Of a stretch of DNA of 64,000 nucleotides, positions 28,963 through 38,384 are shown one piece after another. The position numbers and the translations under genes are program-made. The DNA is taken from assembly GCF_018406645.1 (NCBI RefSeq), contig NZ_AP024546.1, forward strand, positions 496,001-560,000. Reading direction: 5' to 3'. Numbering within the stretch: position 1 is the first letter of the stretch; each line of letters opens with the position of its first letter. The notes beneath the pieces are model-generated. The model made no database searches. It was given only the letters and a program-made list of their open reading frames with translations, and was not told the DNA's origin. This DNA comes from Lysobacter helvus. Its GTDB lineage: Bacteria > Pseudomonadota > Gammaproteobacteria > Xanthomonadales > Xanthomonadaceae.

Positions 28963-29541
28963 CGCCTTGGCCGTGTTGAGGCGCTTGGTCGCCTCGTTGA
29001 TGTCGCCCGACACCGCGAGCGGCATGACGTCCATCGCATCGTCGATCGCGCGCAGGATGCTGGCTTCGTCGTCGCGCCCGGGCTTGCCCAGCACCCACGG
29101 CGTGACCTTGTCCTTGTGGCCGGGATGGCCGATGCCGACCCGCAACCGGTGGAACCGGCCGTGGCCGAGCAGCCGCATCGTGTCGCGCAGGCCATTCTGT
29201 CCGCCGTGCCCGCCATCGAACTTGAGGCGCGCGATGCCCGGCGCAAGGTCCAGTTCGTCGTGCGCGAGCAGCGCTTCTTCCGGCTCGATCTTCCAGTAAC
29301 GCAACGCGGCGGTGACCGACTTGCCGCTGAGGTTCATGAAGGTGGCCGGCTTGAGCAGCCACACCGGCTGGCCCGCGATCTCCACCTTCGTCGTCTCGCC
29401 GAAGAGCTTGGATTCCAGCCCGAAACGCCCGCCGAGTTTCTCGGCGAGCGCATCCACGAACCAGAACCCGGCGTTGTGCCGGGTCCGGGCGTGTTCGGGT
29501 CCGGGATTGCCCAGACCGACGATGAGACGCAAGCCAGGCAA
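28960..29541 (-). CDS. pth: Peptidyl-tRNA hydrolase
   Basis: Pth (193 aa) frees tRNA from peptidyl-tRNA released by stalled ribosomes. Active-site residues are in place: N12 and H22 in GLGNPGPEHARTRHNAGFW, D95 in HDELDLAPG and N116 in GHGGQNGLRD. It starts 3 nt after rplY. The C-terminus EATKRLNTAKA ends inside a repeat palindrome. Confidence 0.97.
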   Translation of the reverse strand: MPGLRLIVGLGNPGPEHARTRHNAGFWFVDALAEKLGGRFGLESKLFGETTKVEIAGQPVWLLKPATFMNLSGKSVTAALRYWKIEPEEALLAHDELDLAPGIARLKFDGGHGGQNGLRDTMRLLGHGRFHRLRVGIGHPGHKDKVTPWVLGKPGRDDEASILRAIDDAMDVMPLAVSGDINEATKRLNTAKA

Positions 29542-29544
29542 GGC

Positions 29545-30207
29545 TTACTTCTTCTCTTCGTCCTTCTTGGCGACCTTGGCCGCCGGCACTTCGGCCGCAG
29601 GCGCTTCGACCGCTTCTTCGACGTCTTCCGTGCCGTGCTTGGCGATGACGATGGCCACGTCGTGTTCCTTGCCGAGCTTCAGCTCGGGGAGCTCGACGCC
29701 CTTCGGCAGCTTGAGGTCCGACAGGTGGACGATGTCGCCGACCGTCAGCGCGGACAGGTCGATTTCGATGAACTCCGGCAGGTCCTTCGGCAGGCAGGTC
29801 ACTTCGACGTCGTTGAGCTCGTGCAGCACGATGACGTCGGCGGCCTTGCCGGCGGGCGACTTCTCTTCGTTGAGGAAGTGCAGCGGGACCGAGACGCGGA
29901 TGGCCTGGTTCTCGTCAACGCGCTGGAAGTCCAGGTGCATGATGATCTGCTTGTACGGATGGCGCTGCATGTCACGCAGCAGCACCTTCTGCACCTTGCC
30001 GTCGAGGTCGAGGTCGAGGATGGACGAGTAGAACCACTCGTTCTGGCTGGCGAGCCAGGTCTTCTCGTGCTCGAGCTGGATGCTCTGCGGGGCGGACTTG
30101 CCGCCGTAGACGATGGCCGGGATCGACGCTGCGCGACGGAGGCGGCGGCTCGCACCCTTGCCTTCGTCCTTGCGGCTCGATGCCGAGATCTTGTGTTCGG
30201 TTGCCAT
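29545..30207 (-). CDS. rplY: 50S ribosomal protein L25, CTC form
   Basis: This 220-aa protein is the long Ctc/TL5 form of L25, which binds 5S rRNA. The N-terminal L25 domain (to about residue 90) includes RRLRRAASIPAIVYGGKSAP. The C-terminal beta domain contains FIEIDLSALTVGDIVHLSDL, and a charged Lys/Glu tail ends the protein. It lies between prs and pth, the usual placement. Confidence 0.96.
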   Translation of the reverse strand: MATEHKISASSRKDEGKGASRRLRRAASIPAIVYGGKSAPQSIQLEHEKTWLASQNEWFYSSILDLDLDGKVQKVLLRDMQRHPYKQIIMHLDFQRVDENQAIRVSVPLHFLNEEKSPAGKAADVIVLHELNDVEVTCLPKDLPEFIEIDLSALTVGDIVHLSDLKLPKGVELPELKLGKEHDVAIVIAKHGTEDVEEAVEAPAAEVPAAKVAKKDEEKK

Positions 30208-30230
30208 GATTGCTTACTCACTCTTGTTGC

Positions 30231-30281
30231 AATGAAACCGCCTCGCGGCGGTGGATGCCGCTCACCCGCGACCAGGTGAGC
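30231..30281 (-). terminator. Hairpins between prs and rplY
   Basis: On the minus strand a 7-bp stem (gctcacc/ggtgagc, 30259-30281) is followed by a second hairpin ccgcc-gcga-ggcgg and TTTCATT (30231-30251). The short T-run makes a weak or partial terminator possible, lowering rplY-pth-ychF relative to prs or marking a processing site. Confidence 0.45.
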
Positions 30282-30305
30282 GATGGTGCCAGTGCACTGC
30301 GTCGA

Positions 30306-31265
30306 TCAATCGACGTACAGCGAACTGACGGATTCTCCGAAGGCGATGCGGCGGATCGTTTCCGCCAGCAGCTCGGCGACGCTGAGCTGGCGGATGCGGC
30401 TGCATCCCTTCGCCGCGGCCGAGAGCGGGATGGTGTCTGTCACCACCAGCTCGTCGAGTTGCGACTTGTTCAAGTTGTCGATCGCCGGGCCCGAAAGCAC
30501 GGGGTGCGTGCAGTACGCGACCACCTTGATCGCGCCCTGCGCCTTCAGCGCCGCGGCCGCCGCGCACAAGGTGCCCGCGGTGTCCACGATGTCGTCGACG
30601 AGGACGCAGATCCTGCCTTCCACGTCGCCGATGATGTTCATCACGGTGGACACGTTCGCACGCGGACGCCGCTTGTCGATGATCGCCAGGTCCGCGTCGT
30701 CGAGGCGCTTGGCGATGGCCCGTGCGCGCACCACGCCGCCGACGTCCGGCGACACCACGATCAGGTTGTCCGTGCCGTGCGCGCGCCAGATGTCGGCGAG
30801 CAGCAGCGGCGAGGCGTACACGTTGTCGACCGGGATGTCGAAGAAGCCCTGGATCTGGTCCGCGTGCAGGTCCACCGTGAGGACGCGATCGGCACCGACC
30901 GCCGAGAACATCTTCGCGGCCACCTTGGCCGTGATCGGCACGCGCGCAGAACGCGGGCGACGATCCTGGCGCGCATACCCGAAGTACGGCACCACGGCGG
31001 TCACGTTGGACACCGATGCGCGCTTGAGCGCGTCGATCAGCACCAGCAGTTCCACCAGGTTTTCCGCGCTGGGCGCGCCCGTCGGCTGGATGACGAACAC
31101 TTCCTGCCGGCGCACGTTTTCTTCGATCTCGACCTGCACCTCGCCATCGGAGAAGGTGCTGACCAGCGCCTTGCCGAGCCGGATGCCGAGTTCCTTGCAC
31201 ACCGCCTCGGCGAGGGGGCGGTTTGCGTTGCCGGTGAACACCAGCAAATTGCGATCTTCTTGCAT
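30306..31265 (-). CDS. prs: Ribose-phosphate pyrophosphokinase
   Basis: Prs (319 aa) makes PRPP from ribose-5-phosphate and ATP for nucleotide, His, Trp and NAD synthesis. [20 protein letters not shown] (near 39), the [18 protein letters not shown] loop, [12 protein letters not shown] and the PRPP-binding [11 protein letters not shown] (about 220-232) are present. It follows tRNA-Gln by 33 nt in an ispE-tRNA-prs arrangement. Confidence 0.98.
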   Translation of the reverse strand: MQEDRNLLVFTGNANRPLAEAVCKELGIRLGKALVSTFSDGEVQVEIEENVRRQEVFVIQPTGAPSAENLVELLVLIDALKRASVSNVTAVVPYFGYARQDRRPRSARVPITAKVAAKMFSAVGADRVLTVDLHADQIQGFFDIPVDNVYASPLLLADIWRAHGTDNLIVVSPDVGGVVRARAIAKRLDDADLAIIDKRRPRANVSTVMNIIGDVEGRICVLVDDIVDTAGTLCAAAAALKAQGAIKVVAYCTHPVLSGPAIDNLNKSQLDELVVTDTIPLSAAAKGCSRIRQLSVAELLAETIRRIAFGESVSSLYVD

Positions 31266-31298
31266 GTTGGCTCCGCTGCGCTCTGACCGTTGCGGGAT

Positions 31299-31375
31299 TG
31301 GCAGGGACGGAAGGATTCGAACCTTCGAATGCCGGGATCAAAACCCGGTGCCTTAGGCCACTTGGCGACGTCCCT
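31299..31375 (-). tRNA. tRNA-Gln (TTG)
   Basis: A 77-nt cloverleaf: acceptor AGGGACG/CGTCCCT, discriminator G, encoded CCA, anticodon TTG in the loop TTTTGAT and T-arm GGTTCGAATC. Its 5' end is only 4 nt beyond the ispE stop codon and no promoter fits between, so it is probably excised from the ispE-prs mRNA. Confidence 0.97.
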
Positions 31376-31379
31376 TCCG

Positions 31380-32246
31380 TTATCGGTCGAGTGCATCGCG
31401 CATCGGGGACGCCTGCGCTCCCGCGGCCAACCAGGCCGAGAGGTGCGGCATTCCCTCGCGCAAGCGGTCCAGCGCTTTTCCGGCGGATCCGCGGTCGGCG
31501 AATTCGACGAAGCAACCACTGCCCGTGCCGGTCAATCGCGGTGTGCCGATCTGCGCCAATGCTGCGAACACGGCCTGAAGGGCCGGTTCGCGGCGGCGCA
31601 GCACCGGCTCGAACGCGTTGCCGAGCACTGCTCCCGAAACGAAGTCGCGCATTGTCGTTGCCGGGGAATCCCGCGTCAATTCAGGGATTTGGAATAACGC
31701 GGCGGTCGGCACGTGGATGCCGGGATCGACGAGGACATACCACGCCGGCGGCAGGGCGATCGGCGTGAGGATTTCGCCGACGCCCTCGGCCCAGGCGTTG
31801 TCGCCGCGGACGAACACGGGGACGTCGGCGCCGAGGGCCAGGCCGAGGGCGGCGAGGCGATCGACGCCTAGATGGAGGTTCCACAGCCGGTCGAGGGCGA
31901 GCAGCACGGTGGCGGCATCCGACGACCCGCCGCCGAAGCCGCCGCCGGCGGGAATGCGCTTTTCGACGGAGATGTCCGCACCTAGTGACGTATTGGATGC
32001 GCGTTGCAGGGCGTTGGCGGCGCGGATGGCCAGATCGTCGGTCTCCGCCACGCCGGGCACCGAGGCCCCGACCCGCCGGATCACCCCGTCGTCCCGCACC
32101 CGGATCCGCACTTCGTCGCCCCAGTCGAGCAGGCGGAAGACGGTCTGCAGCGCGTGGTACCCGTCCGGCCGGCGGCCGGTGATGTGCAGGAACAGGTTGA
32201 GCTTGGCCGGCGCCGGCCAGGCGGTCCACCCGGCGTCCATGGTCAT
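31380..32246 (-). CDS. ispE: 4-diphosphocytidyl-2-C-methyl-D-erythritol kinase
   Basis: IspE (288 aa) is the ATP-dependent kinase of the MEP isoprenoid pathway. It has the GHMP fold, with [19 protein letters not shown] near residue 13 and the ATP loop [14 protein letters not shown] at 99-112. [11 protein letters not shown] and the C-terminal TGSGCF motif follow. The ATG at 32246 overlaps the lolB stop (ATGA); an in-frame ATG at 32240 is an alternative. Confidence 0.96.
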   Translation of the reverse strand: MTMDAGWTAWPAPAKLNLFLHITGRRPDGYHALQTVFRLLDWGDEVRIRVRDDGVIRRVGASVPGVAETDDLAIRAANALQRASNTSLGADISVEKRIPAGGGFGGGSSDAATVLLALDRLWNLHLGVDRLAALGLALGADVPVFVRGDNAWAEGVGEILTPIALPPAWYVLVDPGIHVPTAALFQIPELTRDSPATTMRDFVSGAVLGNAFEPVLRRREPALQAVFAALAQIGTPRLTGTGSGCFVEFADRGSAGKALDRLREGMPHLSAWLAAGAQASPMRDALDR

Positions 32247-32866
32247 TGCGTCCAGGCGTCGGCGGTCCAGGCATCCACCACCAGGCGGACGCGGGCGTCG
32301 CCCTTGGTGGCCTCCACCCGGCCCGGCAGTTCGATGCCGGCGCGGTCGACGATGCGCCAATTGGCGTAGTCAATCGTCCAGCCGGCTTCCGAAATCCGCG
32401 TCAATCGGCGATCCGCGCCGTAGGCCAGCGTGGCGTCGGCGCCGCCCAGGCCGCGCACCCAGCGCACGAGCGCATCGACCGGGATGTCCCAGCGCGTCGC
32501 GTCGCGGACCAGCGCGCCGGCGTCGGGCCCGGTGCGTGTGCCGCCGGCGAGGCCTTCAAGCACCGCATCGCCGTCGCCGCCCGTCACGCGCCAGCTCTGG
32601 CGGGTGATCGGCGCGCTCAGCGACACGTCGAAGCGCGGCCCCTGCTGCGTCCATTCGATGCGGCCGTTGCCGCCATCCTTGCCGTTGGAGACCGCCACGC
32701 GGCCCGTCATCGACCAGTCCGGCACCGCCGCGAGCGCGGCTTCGCGCATCGCCTGGTGGGCCTGCGCCGTCCCTTCGACGGCGGGCAAGGCCGGCGCAGC
32801 CGGACGCGTGGCGCAGCCCGCCAGCGCGATGGCCAGCATCGCAATCCCGATCGCACGCATGGTCAT
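32243..32866 (-). CDS. lolB: Outer-membrane lipoprotein LolB
   Basis: LolB (207 aa) receives lipoproteins from LolA and inserts them into the outer membrane. It is itself a lipoprotein: the lipobox LAGC puts the lipidated Cys at residue 18. [20 protein letters not shown] and [14 protein letters not shown] match the family's convex-barrel start. It overlaps the genes on both sides by 4 nt. Confidence 0.93.
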   Translation of the reverse strand: MTMRAIGIAMLAIALAGCATRPAAPALPAVEGTAQAHQAMREAALAAVPDWSMTGRVAVSNGKDGGNGRIEWTQQGPRFDVSLSAPITRQSWRVTGGDGDAVLEGLAGGTRTGPDAGALVRDATRWDIPVDALVRWVRGLGGADATLAYGADRRLTRISEAGWTIDYANWRIVDRAGIELPGRVEATKGDARVRLVVDAWTADAWTQ

Positions 32867-34539
32867 GCGCCCGTCTTCTCGAGCGCGCGCTTCAACGCGC
32901 GGTTTTCCGGATCGAGCTTCTTCGCTTCATCGAAATACTTCCGGCTCTCGTCTTTCTGCCCCATCACCCACAGCACTTCGCCGAGGTGCGAGGCGATTTC
33001 CGGATCCTTCTGCAGGGCGAAGGCGCGGCGCAATTCGGACAGCGCTTCGGCGTTGCGGCCGAGGCGATAGAGCACCCAGCCGTAGCTGTCGATGATGGCG
33101 GCGTTGCCCGGTTCGGCGGCGCGCGCGCGGTCGATCAGTTCAAGCGCCTCGGCGTAACGCGTCGTGCGATCGGCCAGCGTGTAGCCGAGCGCGTTGAGCG
33201 CGTTCACGTCTTCCGGATCGCTGACCAGGATGCGGCGGAAATCCGCCTCCGCGCGCGGGATGTCGTCGCGGCGTTCCCACGTCAGTGCACGCGAATACAG
33301 CAGCGCCGGATCATCGGGATACGCGGCCAGGCCGCGCGCGTAGACGTCGAGTTCCTGCGCGGCCTGTCCGTCCTTGCCGCGCAATTCGGCTTCGAGCAGG
33401 TACGCGTCGCGGCGCGTGTCTTCCTCCGCCGTCGCATCGCCCTGCAACTGGCGCAGCGCGTCGTACGCCTCGTTGTTGCGCTTGAGCTCGTGCAGCACGT
33501 TGGCGGCGCGCAGGCGCGCGATCCAGCGCGCTTCCCCGCCCGGCACGCTGCGATACCATTCGAGCGCTTCGGCATTGCGCTTCAGCAACTCGGCGACCTG
33601 GCCCAGCAGCAGGCGACGCTCGGGATCGGGCTTCGCCGATTCCTTCTTCAGTTCTTCGTACAGCGCGGCGAGCGCGACCTGGTCGTCCGCGCGCGACAGC
33701 AACGCGGCGCGCAGGCCGTAGCTGCGATCGTCCTGCGGCCCGCGCGCGAGCACGCCGGCGGCCGCGGCGCTGTCGCCGAGCGCGTCGTACTCGGCGGCGA
33801 TCGACATGCGCAGTTCTTCGTTCTGGTAGGCCGTCGCGGCGATGGTGGCGAGCACCTTGCGCGATTCGTCCGGCTTGCCCGATTCGCGCAGCTGGCTGGC
33901 GCGCAGCAGCGCGACGCGCGGCTCGGCCGGGAAGCGCTTCACGACCTCGTCGATGATCCGGTCCGCCAGCGCGGGCTGTTCCAGCCGCTGCGCCAGGCCG
34001 CCGAAGGCCAGCCAGGACTGCAGGCGATCGGGGATCTGGCGATCGTCCACGATCTCGCCCAGCAGGCGGCCGGCCAGCTTCGGATCCTTGCCGCCGCTGC
34101 TCAGCGCCAGCAGCGCATGGCGCCAGCCGATGTCGCCCTTGTCGGACAGCAGCACGCCCAGTTCGCGGCGCGCCTGGGAGGCATCGTTGCGACGGAGCGC
34201 CAGGGTGGCCTGCGCGGCATGCATGGCCAGCGAGTCCGGCGCGCGCTGGCGCCACAGCTTCAGCGCCGCCTCGGCGCGCTTGTCGTCGTTGGCCAGCAGC
34301 GCGATGCGGGTGGCGCGCTCGGCCAGGCCGGCGTCGTCGGTGGCGCGGGCCGCGTCGAGGTACCACTTCGAGGCCTCGTCCAGTTGGCCGGCCTGCAGCG
34401 CGAATTCACCGGCCAGGGTCCCCTCGAGCGCGGGCGCGGCGTCGGCCTTGCGCGCGGCGCCGGCGGGCGCGGCGATCGCGAGCAGGAGGCTCGCGCCGAG
34501 CGTGAGGAAGGACAGGCGGGGCGAGGCGGGTGTCGGCAT
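32863..34539 (-). CDS. Exported TPR-repeat protein
   Basis: This is a 558-aa protein with a signal peptide (about 1-28, ending APAGAA) and many tetratricopeptide-like helical repeats. Clear TPRs lie in the C-terminal third, for example NALNALGYTLADRTTRYAEA and IIDSYGWVLYRLGRNAEALS. Homologues commonly sit upstream of lolB in gammaproteobacteria. A periplasmic scaffolding or envelope-assembly role is inferred; no enzymatic motif is seen. Confidence 0.85.
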   Translation of the reverse strand: MPTPASPRLSFLTLGASLLLAIAAPAGAARKADAAPALEGTLAGEFALQAGQLDEASKWYLDAARATDDAGLAERATRIALLANDDKRAEAALKLWRQRAPDSLAMHAAQATLALRRNDASQARRELGVLLSDKGDIGWRHALLALSSGGKDPKLAGRLLGEIVDDRQIPDRLQSWLAFGGLAQRLEQPALADRIIDEVVKRFPAEPRVALLRASQLRESGKPDESRKVLATIAATAYQNEELRMSIAAEYDALGDSAAAAGVLARGPQDDRSYGLRAALLSRADDQVALAALYEELKKESAKPDPERRLLLGQVAELLKRNAEALEWYRSVPGGEARWIARLRAANVLHELKRNNEAYDALRQLQGDATAEEDTRRDAYLLEAELRGKDGQAAQELDVYARGLAAYPDDPALLYSRALTWERRDDIPRAEADFRRILVSDPEDVNALNALGYTLADRTTRYAEALELIDRARAAEPGNAAIIDSYGWVLYRLGRNAEALSELRRAFALQKDPEIASHLGEVLWVMGQKDESRKYFDEAKKLDPENRALKRALEKTGA

Positions 34540-34566
34540 CGGAACTTCCGTGGGGGCGCGGGCCGG

Positions 34567-34572
34567 TAGAAT
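34567..34572 (+). promoter_or_regulatory. Candidate -10 of hemA
   Basis: TAGAAT followed by GTGCGA lies 75 nt before the hemA ATG; no good -35 is seen. It fits the -10 motif found upstream of many genes in this window. Confidence 0.45.
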
Positions 34573-34615
34573 GTGCGACCGCGCCTGAAGGCGAGGTCCC
34601 GCGGCAGCTTAGCGC

Positions 34616-34621
34616 AGCCCT
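34616..34621 (-). promoter_or_regulatory. Candidate -10 of the TPR-lolB-ispE operon
   Basis: TAAGCT (minus strand) followed by GCCGCG lies 76 nt before the TPR gene, with a weak TTCGTT 17 nt upstream. It faces the hemA -10, so the two transcripts would overlap by roughly 30 nt. Confidence 0.4.
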
Positions 34622-34647
34622 CGGAACGAACGAATGAGCCCGCGTCC

Positions 34648-35946
34648 ATGAGCCTCCTGGTTCTCGGCATCAACCACCAGACAGCCCCCGTCGGCCTGCG
34701 CGAACGCGTTGCGTTCGGCGCCGATGCGTTGCCGCGCGCGCTGGCGACGCTGCAGGGCATGCCGTCGGTGCGCGAAGTCGCGCTGCTCTCCACCTGCAAC
34801 CGCACCGAGCTGTACGCGCTGGCCGACGACGAAGGCGCCGCGCTGTCCGAATGGCTCGCCACGCATCCGGGCGAATCGGGCGACCTGCACGCCTATCTCT
34901 ATCGGCACATGGATGCCGAAGCGGTGCGCCACCTGTTCCGGGTCGCGACCGGCCTGGATTCGCTGGTGCTCGGCGAACCGCAGATCCTCGGCCAGGTGAA
35001 GGAAGCCTGGGCGCTCGCGCGCACCGCCGGCACGCTGGGGCCGCAGCTGGATCGCCTGTTCCAGCACGCGTTCACCACCGCCAAGCGCGCGCGCACCGAT
35101 ACGCGCATCGGCGCCAACCCGGTGTCGGTCGCTTCGGCCGCGGTGCGCCTGGCGCAGGATTCCTTCGCGCGCCTGGACGACGCCACCGTGCTGCTGATCG
35201 GCGCCGGCGAAACCATCGAGCTCGCCGCGCGGCATCTCGTCGAAGGCAAGGCGAAGCGCCTGCTGATCGCCAACCGCACGCTCGCGCACGCGCAGGACCT
35301 GGCCACGCGCCACGGCGGCGTCGCGCTGCCCTTGTCGGAAATCGACAAGCACCTGTCCGAAGCCGACATCGTGCTGTCCGCCACCGCCAGCCGCGATCCC
35401 GTCGTCACGCGCGCGCAGGTCGCCGCCGCCCTCGCCCGCCGCAAGCATCGCCCGATGCTGCTGCTCGACCTGGCCGTGCCGCGCGACATCGCCGCGGACG
35501 TCGCCACGCTCAAGGATGTCTTCCTGTACACCGTCGACGACCTGGAACGCGCGATCGAAGACAACCGCCGCAGCCGCCGCGAAGCCGCGCGCGAAGCGCA
35601 ATCCATCGTCGACCTGCAGACCGCGCGCTTCGTCGAAACGATGCAGGCCAGCACGCGCCATGCACCGCTCAAGCGCGTGCGTGCGCATGGCGAACGCGCG
35701 CGCACCGAAGCGATCGCGAAAGCGCGCGCGCAACTCGCCGCCGGGCGCGATCCGCACGAAGTGCTCGACCTGCTCGCGCACACGCTGGTCAATCGCCTGC
35801 TGCACGCACCGACGGCCGCGTTGCGCGAAGCCGCGCTGACGGGCGACAACGACCTCGCGCGCGCCACCGACAAGCTGTTCCCGCCGCTGCCGGGCGGGGA
35901 CGGCAACGACGACGCCGACCTTCCGCCTTCGAGCGGGGCCGCATGA
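34648..35946 (+). CDS. hemA: Glutamyl-tRNA reductase
   Basis: HemA (432 aa) reduces glutamyl-tRNA to glutamate-1-semialdehyde, the first step of C5 haem synthesis. The nucleophile is Cys50 in [16 protein letters not shown]-binding VLLIGAGE and the C-terminal dimerisation helices follow. The frame opens 25 codons earlier, but [20 protein letters not shown] is the family start. Its stop overlaps prfA (ATGA). Confidence 0.97.
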   Translation: MSLLVLGINHQTAPVGLRERVAFGADALPRALATLQGMPSVREVALLSTCNRTELYALADDEGAALSEWLATHPGESGDLHAYLYRHMDAEAVRHLFRVATGLDSLVLGEPQILGQVKEAWALARTAGTLGPQLDRLFQHAFTTAKRARTDTRIGANPVSVASAAVRLAQDSFARLDDATVLLIGAGETIELAARHLVEGKAKRLLIANRTLAHAQDLATRHGGVALPLSEIDKHLSEADIVLSATASRDPVVTRAQVAAALARRKHRPMLLLDLAVPRDIAADVATLKDVFLYTVDDLERAIEDNRRSRREAAREAQSIVDLQTARFVETMQASTRHAPLKRVRAHGERARTEAIAKARAQLAAGRDPHEVLDLLAHTLVNRLLHAPTAALREAALTGDNDLARATDKLFPPLPGGDGNDDADLPPSSGAA

Positions 35947-37028
35947 TCCCCAGCCTCCGCCGCAAGCTCGAGGCGCTGCTCGAGCGACGCGAGGAAGTCG
36001 AACGCCTGCTCGCCGATCCGGCGACGATCGCCGACGGCGATCGCTTCCGCGACCTGTCACGCGAGTTCTCGCAGCTCGAACCCGTCGCCGTCGCCCTCGC
36101 CGCCGAATCGCAGGCACGCGCGGACCTGGCCGCCGCCGAAGCGATGCGCAACGATCCGGAAATGCGCGAACTGGCCGACGAAGAAATCGCCTCCGCGCAC
36201 GCACGCCTGGAAGACCTCGACGTTGCGCTGATGGCGCACCTCGTCCCGCGCGATCCGCGCGACGACGGAAATCTTTACCTCGAAGTGCGCGCCGGCACCG
36301 GCGGCGACGAAGCCGCGATCTTCGCCGGCGACCTCTATCGCATGTACGCGCGCTTCGCCGAACGCCAGGGCTGGCGCGTCGAAGTGGAATCGGCCAATCC
36401 CGGCGAACACGGCGGCTTCCGCGAGATCGTCGCGCGCGTCGAAGGCCGCGGCGCGTATTCGAAGCTCAAGTTCGAATCGGGCACGCACCGCGTGCAGCGC
36501 GTGCCGGAAACCGAATCGCAGGGCCGCATCCACACGTCCGCAGCCACGGTGGCGATCATCGCGGAAGAAGCGCCGGGCGCAGCGATCGAAATCAATCCCG
36601 CCGACCTGCGCGTCGACACGTTCCGCTCCTCCGGCGCCGGCGGCCAGCACGTCAACAAGACCGAGTCGGCGATCCGCATCACGCACCTGCCCTCGGGCAT
36701 CGTCGTGGAATCGCAGACCGAGCGCTCGCAGCACGCCAACCGCGACAAGGCGATGAAGCGCCTCAAGTCGATGCTGGTGGAAGCGGAGACCACGCGCCGC
36801 GAAGCCGCGCAGGCGCAGGACCGCAAGCTGCAGGTGGGCAGCGGCGACCGCAGCCAGCGCATCCGCACCTACAGCTTCCCGCAGGGCCGCATCACCGACC
36901 ATCGCGTCGAAGGCCTCACGCTGTACGACCTGCCCAACGTGCTCGAAGGCAACCTCGATGCGCTCATCGACCGCCTGCAGCGCGAACACCAGGCGGACGA
37001 ACTCGCCCGCCTGTCCGCCAACACCTGA
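35943..37028 (+). CDS. prfA: Peptide chain release factor 1
   Basis: RF1 (361 aa) terminates at UAA and UAG. The catalytic GGQ is at 233-235 ([11 protein letters not shown]), identical in position to E. coli, and its glutamine is the PrmC methylation target. The codon-reading tripeptide is PET (in [15 protein letters not shown]). Translational overlap with hemA is typical; prmC is not next door but lies at 57258-58124. Confidence 0.98.
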   Translation: MIPSLRRKLEALLERREEVERLLADPATIADGDRFRDLSREFSQLEPVAVALAAESQARADLAAAEAMRNDPEMRELADEEIASAHARLEDLDVALMAHLVPRDPRDDGNLYLEVRAGTGGDEAAIFAGDLYRMYARFAERQGWRVEVESANPGEHGGFREIVARVEGRGAYSKLKFESGTHRVQRVPETESQGRIHTSAATVAIIAEEAPGAAIEINPADLRVDTFRSSGAGGQHVNKTESAIRITHLPSGIVVESQTERSQHANRDKAMKRLKSMLVEAETTRREAAQAQDRKLQVGSGDRSQRIRTYSFPQGRITDHRVEGLTLYDLPNVLEGNLDALIDRLQREHQADELARLSANT

Positions 37029-37041
37029 CGCGAGCCACGCC

Positions 37042-37491
37042 ATGACCGACACCACGATCCGCCGCGCCACGCTCGCCGACCTGGACGTGCTGGCGCCGCT
37101 GTTCGATGGCTACCGGCGTTTCTATGCACAGGCCGGCGACGTCGATCGTGCGCGCGCCTTCCTGCACGAGCGCCTGTCGCGCAACGAATCGGTCGTGCTG
37201 CTCGCGTTCCGGGGCGACACGCCCGCCGGCTTCACGCAGCTCTATCCGATCTTCTCCTCGGTGCGCACCGCGCGCACGTGGCTGCTCAACGATCTGTTCG
37301 TGGCCGAACACGCGCGTCGCGGCGGCGTGGCCCGCGCCCTGCTCGACGCGGCGGCCGCATTCGGCCGGGCCGACGGCGCCGCGGGCCTCGTCCTCGAGAC
37401 CACCGTCGACAACGCCCCGGCCCGCGCGCTGTACCGCGCCGCCGGCTGGCACGAAGACGCCACCCAGTGGTATTCGCTTTCACTGGCCTGA
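37042..37491 (+). CDS. GNAT family N-acetyltransferase
   Basis: A 149-aa single-domain GNAT enzyme. The acetyl-CoA loop is seen as VAEHARRGGVARALLDAAAA and the C-terminal NAPARALYRAAGWHED is the usual beta6-alpha4 end. It starts 13 nt after prfA and could be co-transcribed. The substrate is unknown; no sequence feature singles out a ribosomal-protein acetylase. Confidence 0.85.
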   Translation: MTDTTIRRATLADLDVLAPLFDGYRRFYAQAGDVDRARAFLHERLSRNESVVLLAFRGDTPAGFTQLYPIFSSVRTARTWLLNDLFVAEHARRGGVARALLDAAAAFGRADGAAGLVLETTVDNAPARALYRAAGWHEDATQWYSLSLA

Positions 37492-37493
37492 GC

Positions 37494-37499
37494 TAGGCT
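37494..37499 (+). promoter_or_regulatory. Candidate -10 of moaB (leaderless)
   Basis: TAGGCT then 7 nt then ATG, with no Shine-Dalgarno sequence. Transcription would start at or next to the start codon. Confidence 0.45.
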
Positions 37500-37506
37500 G
37501 CGACCC

Positions 37507-38025
37507 ATGAGCGCCGCCCCCGACCTCGTCCCGCTGTCCCTGTGCGTGCTGACCGTGTCGGATTCGCGCACGCCCGACACCGACAGCTCCGGCGACTACC
37601 TCGTGCAGGCGCTGACGGACGCAGGCCATCGGCTCGCCGATCGCGCGCTGCTGCCCGACGACCGCTACCAACTGCGCGCACGCGTCTCGCAGTGGATCGC
37701 CGACAAGAATGTCGACGGCATCCTCGTCACCGGCGGCACGGGATTCACGGGTCGCGATTCCACGCCCGAAGCCCTGTTGCCGCTGCTCGACAAGGAGATG
37801 CCCGGCTTCGGCGAAGTGTTCCGCGCGATCAGCTTCGAAGAGATCGGCACGTCGTCGCTGCAATCGCGCGCGTTTGCGGGACTGGCCAACGGGACGTTCC
37901 TGTTCGCGCTGCCGGGCTCCACGTCGGCGTGCCGCACCGCGTGGGAGAAGATCCTGCGCGAACAACTCGACGCACGCACCAAGCCCTGCAACCTCGCCAC
38001 GCTGCGCCCAAGGCTGAAGGAGTGA
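37507..38025 (+). CDS. moaB: Molybdenum cofactor protein MoaB
   Basis: MoaB/Mog family protein (172 aa) of molybdopterin synthesis, expected to adenylate molybdopterin. LCVLTVSDSRTPDTDSSGDY, ILVTGGTGFTGRDSTPEAL and FALPGSTSACRTAWEKIL are conserved family segments. No other moa gene is in the window. Its stop overlaps the region where the next regulator gene begins. Confidence 0.9.
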   Translation: MSAAPDLVPLSLCVLTVSDSRTPDTDSSGDYLVQALTDAGHRLADRALLPDDRYQLRARVSQWIADKNVDGILVTGGTGFTGRDSTPEALLPLLDKEMPGFGEVFRAISFEEIGTSSLQSRAFAGLANGTFLFALPGSTSACRTAWEKILREQLDARTKPCNLATLRPRLKE

Positions 38026-38030
38026 TGCCG

Positions 38031-38384
38031 ATGCCGCTCGCCACCACGTTGCGCCTGCTCGCCAAGGCGCGCGGGCTGTCACCGACGGACCTGGCCACCG
38101 CGATCCCGCGCGTCGGCGCCGCCACCGTGTCGGCCTGGCTGCGCGGCGAAAAGATGCCGGGCCGCGACCAGCTCGATGCGCTCGCACGCACGCTGGGCGT
38201 GCCGGCCGGCGCCTTGTTCGCGGAACTCGCGCAGACGCTGGACCCCGCACGCACCGCCGGCGAGCACGAGTTGCTCGCCGCGTATCGCGCGATGACCACG
38301 CGCCAGCAGGGCGCGCTGCTCGAAATCGCGCGCGGCCTGGCCGACCGGCCCGCCCCGCGCCGCACGACGCGAGCGAAGAAATGA
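38031..38384 (+). CDS. Small XRE-type HTH regulator
   Basis: A 117-aa protein with an N-terminal lambda-repressor-like helix-turn-helix (about residues 5-60; GAATVSAWLRGEKMPGRDQL is the recognition area) and a basic tail RTTRAKK. Starts at 38022 (GTG), 38025 and 38031 are possible. AAGGAG is 8 nt from 38031 and 2 nt from 38025, favouring 38031. It overlaps ppk2 by 4 nt, so it may control that gene. Confidence 0.8.
   Translation: MPLATTLRLLAKARGLSPTDLATAIPRVGAATVSAWLRGEKMPGRDQLDALARTLGVPAGALFAELAQTLDPARTAGEHELLAAYRAMTTRQQGALLEIARGLADRPAPRRTTRAKK

Noticed and set aside
32246-32360. Longer IspE start at 32360
   Set aside because: The extra N-terminus is antisense-like, Arg/Pro-rich and lies inside lolB; the ATGA overlap at 32246 fits the operon.
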